From Actinomycetota bacterium (GTDB lineage Bacteria > Actinomycetota > Actinomycetes > Streptosporangiales > Streptosporangiaceae), in NCBI GenBank assembly GCA_003140115.1, contig PLIQ01000154.1, positions 1-11,742 on the forward strand: a stretch of DNA of 11,742 bases, read 5' to 3'. The notes below the pieces were generated by a model. It had not been told where the DNA came from, searched no databases, and worked only from the letters and a program-made list of their open reading frames with translations. Every line of letters starts with the position of its first letter. Positions within the stretch are counted from its first letter, which is position 1. The position numbers and the translations under genes are program-made. This document shows, in pieces, positions 11,107 through 11,742 of this stretch.

Positions 11107-11688
11107 GTGACCACTCCCCGGCCCGGTTCGCGTGCCGAGCAGCGCCGCCGCACCGAGGCGCGCATCCTCGACGCCGCGACCCAGGCCTTCTTCAGCGCCG
11201 GGTACGACCGGACGACCATCCGGGCCGTGGCCTCGGCCGCAGGGGTGGACGCCGGCCTGGTCATGCATTATTTCGGGTCCAAGCAGGAGCTATTCCGGCG
11301 AGTGATCGACGCCGCCCCGGTCCCCGAGGTCAGCGGAGCGCCTGGGCAGGCGGCCGAGCAGATCCTCGCCGGGCTCGCGAGCCGGCTGGCGAGCGAGCCG
11401 GTCGCGTCGCTGGCCCTGTTGCGCTCGATGCTGACCAACCCCGAGGCCGCCAGCGCCGCCAGCGACGGCATCGCCCGCTACGAGGCGCAGATCGCCCAGG
11501 CCATCCCCGCCGACGACGCGGGCCTGCGGGCCGCGATCATCAGCGCCATCACCCTCGGCATCTCGGTCTCCCGGCACCTCATCAAATCCGACGAACTCGC
11601 CACCGCCGACCCCGCGCAGGTCATCAGGCTGCTGCGGCCCTGCATCCTCTCGCTGGCGGCCGACCCTGACCACAGCGGGCGACCTTAA
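11107..11688 (+). CDS. TetR-family transcriptional regulator, divergent to the SnoaL-like gene
   Basis: The 193-aa protein has the DNA-binding domain at residues about 10-58: AEQRRRTEARILDAATQAFF, SAGYDRTTI, then the helix-turn-helix RAVASAAGVDAGLVMHYFG and SKQELFRRVID. The C-terminal domain (ASRLASEPVASLALLRSML, then the 'AIISAITLGISVSRHLIK' helix) resembles the TetR_C-type domain of actinomycete regulators with 'tetracyclin repressor-like' folds. The GTG at 11107 has no ribosome site but sits directly after a TAGAAT -10 box, so a leaderless start is likely. It probably represses itself and the divergent SnoaL-like gene through the repeated sites between them. The ligand is unknown. Confidence 0.92.
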   Translation: MTTPRPGSRAEQRRRTEARILDAATQAFFSAGYDRTTIRAVASAAGVDAGLVMHYFGSKQELFRRVIDAAPVPEVSGAPGQAAEQILAGLASRLASEPVASLALLRSMLTNPEAASAASDGIARYEAQIAQAIPADDAGLRAAIISAITLGISVSRHLIKSDELATADPAQVIRLLRPCILSLAADPDHSGRP

Positions 11689-11742
11689 CTACAGACCCGC
11701 CCGCGCCGCTGGAGCACATTGTTCTGCGTGCTAGCGGATTTC

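Noticed and set aside
11689..11742. Possible gene or terminator at the right edge
   Set aside because: The 54 bases show no convincing hairpin, start or frame.

Overview
The window is very GC-rich, with strong G/C preference at third codon positions, frequent GTG starts, TANNNT -10 elements and several apparently leaderless genes. Together with the families present (GAF-ANTAR, DUF998, DUF6893-like small protein, VapBC, many TetR regulators), this points to a chromosomal accessory or 'specialised' region of a high-GC actinomycete. The genus cannot be named from the sequence alone. No rRNA, tRNA, CRISPR array or transposase was found.

Layout. (1) 1-1579: an atypical SDR/epimerase-like oxidoreductase (minus, running off the left edge) is divergent from a TetR regulator. 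The 89-bp gap holds a consensus-like promoter and two near-palindromic operators. (2) 1583-2706: a minus-strand mini-operon of a DUF998 membrane protein, a 92-aa protein resembling only region 2 of a sigma factor, and a 39-aa single-TM protein of DUF6893 type. (3) 2840-4577: a GAF-ANTAR sensor/antiterminator-type protein followed by a HAD-IIB (phosphomannomutase-like) hydrolase of visibly lower GC, which overlaps tail to tail with the next gene. (4) 4523-6814: a TetR repressor divergent from a 14-TM DHA2 (EmrB/QacA type) drug efflux pump. (5) 6815-7443: about 630 bp without an intact gene, holding a G-quadruplex-type run, a palindrome, a small ORF with a good ribosome site and what look like gene scraps. 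(6) 7444-9686: a translationally coupled minus-strand pair, a zinc-free quinone-oxidoreductase-like MDR protein and a Cys-type sulfatase resembling heparan N-sulfatase. (7) 9776-10511: a coding-looking C-terminal scrap next to a VapBC toxin-antitoxin pair with its own operator. (8) 10583-11688: a SnoaL-like (NTF2 fold) protein divergent from a third TetR regulator, with a repeated operator between them.

The repeated theme is the TetR divergon: three separate regulator/target pairs, each with dyad or repeat sequences in a short shared control region. The targets (SDR, efflux pump, SnoaL-like protein) suggest small-molecule sensing, modification and export. The toxin-antitoxin pair, the gene scraps and the low-GC HAD gene suggest that the region has been assembled and rearranged by transfer. 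I see no single large new system; the more unusual items are the region-2-only sigma-like mini-operon, the paired operators and the relics flanking the coupled oxidoreductase-sulfatase pair.
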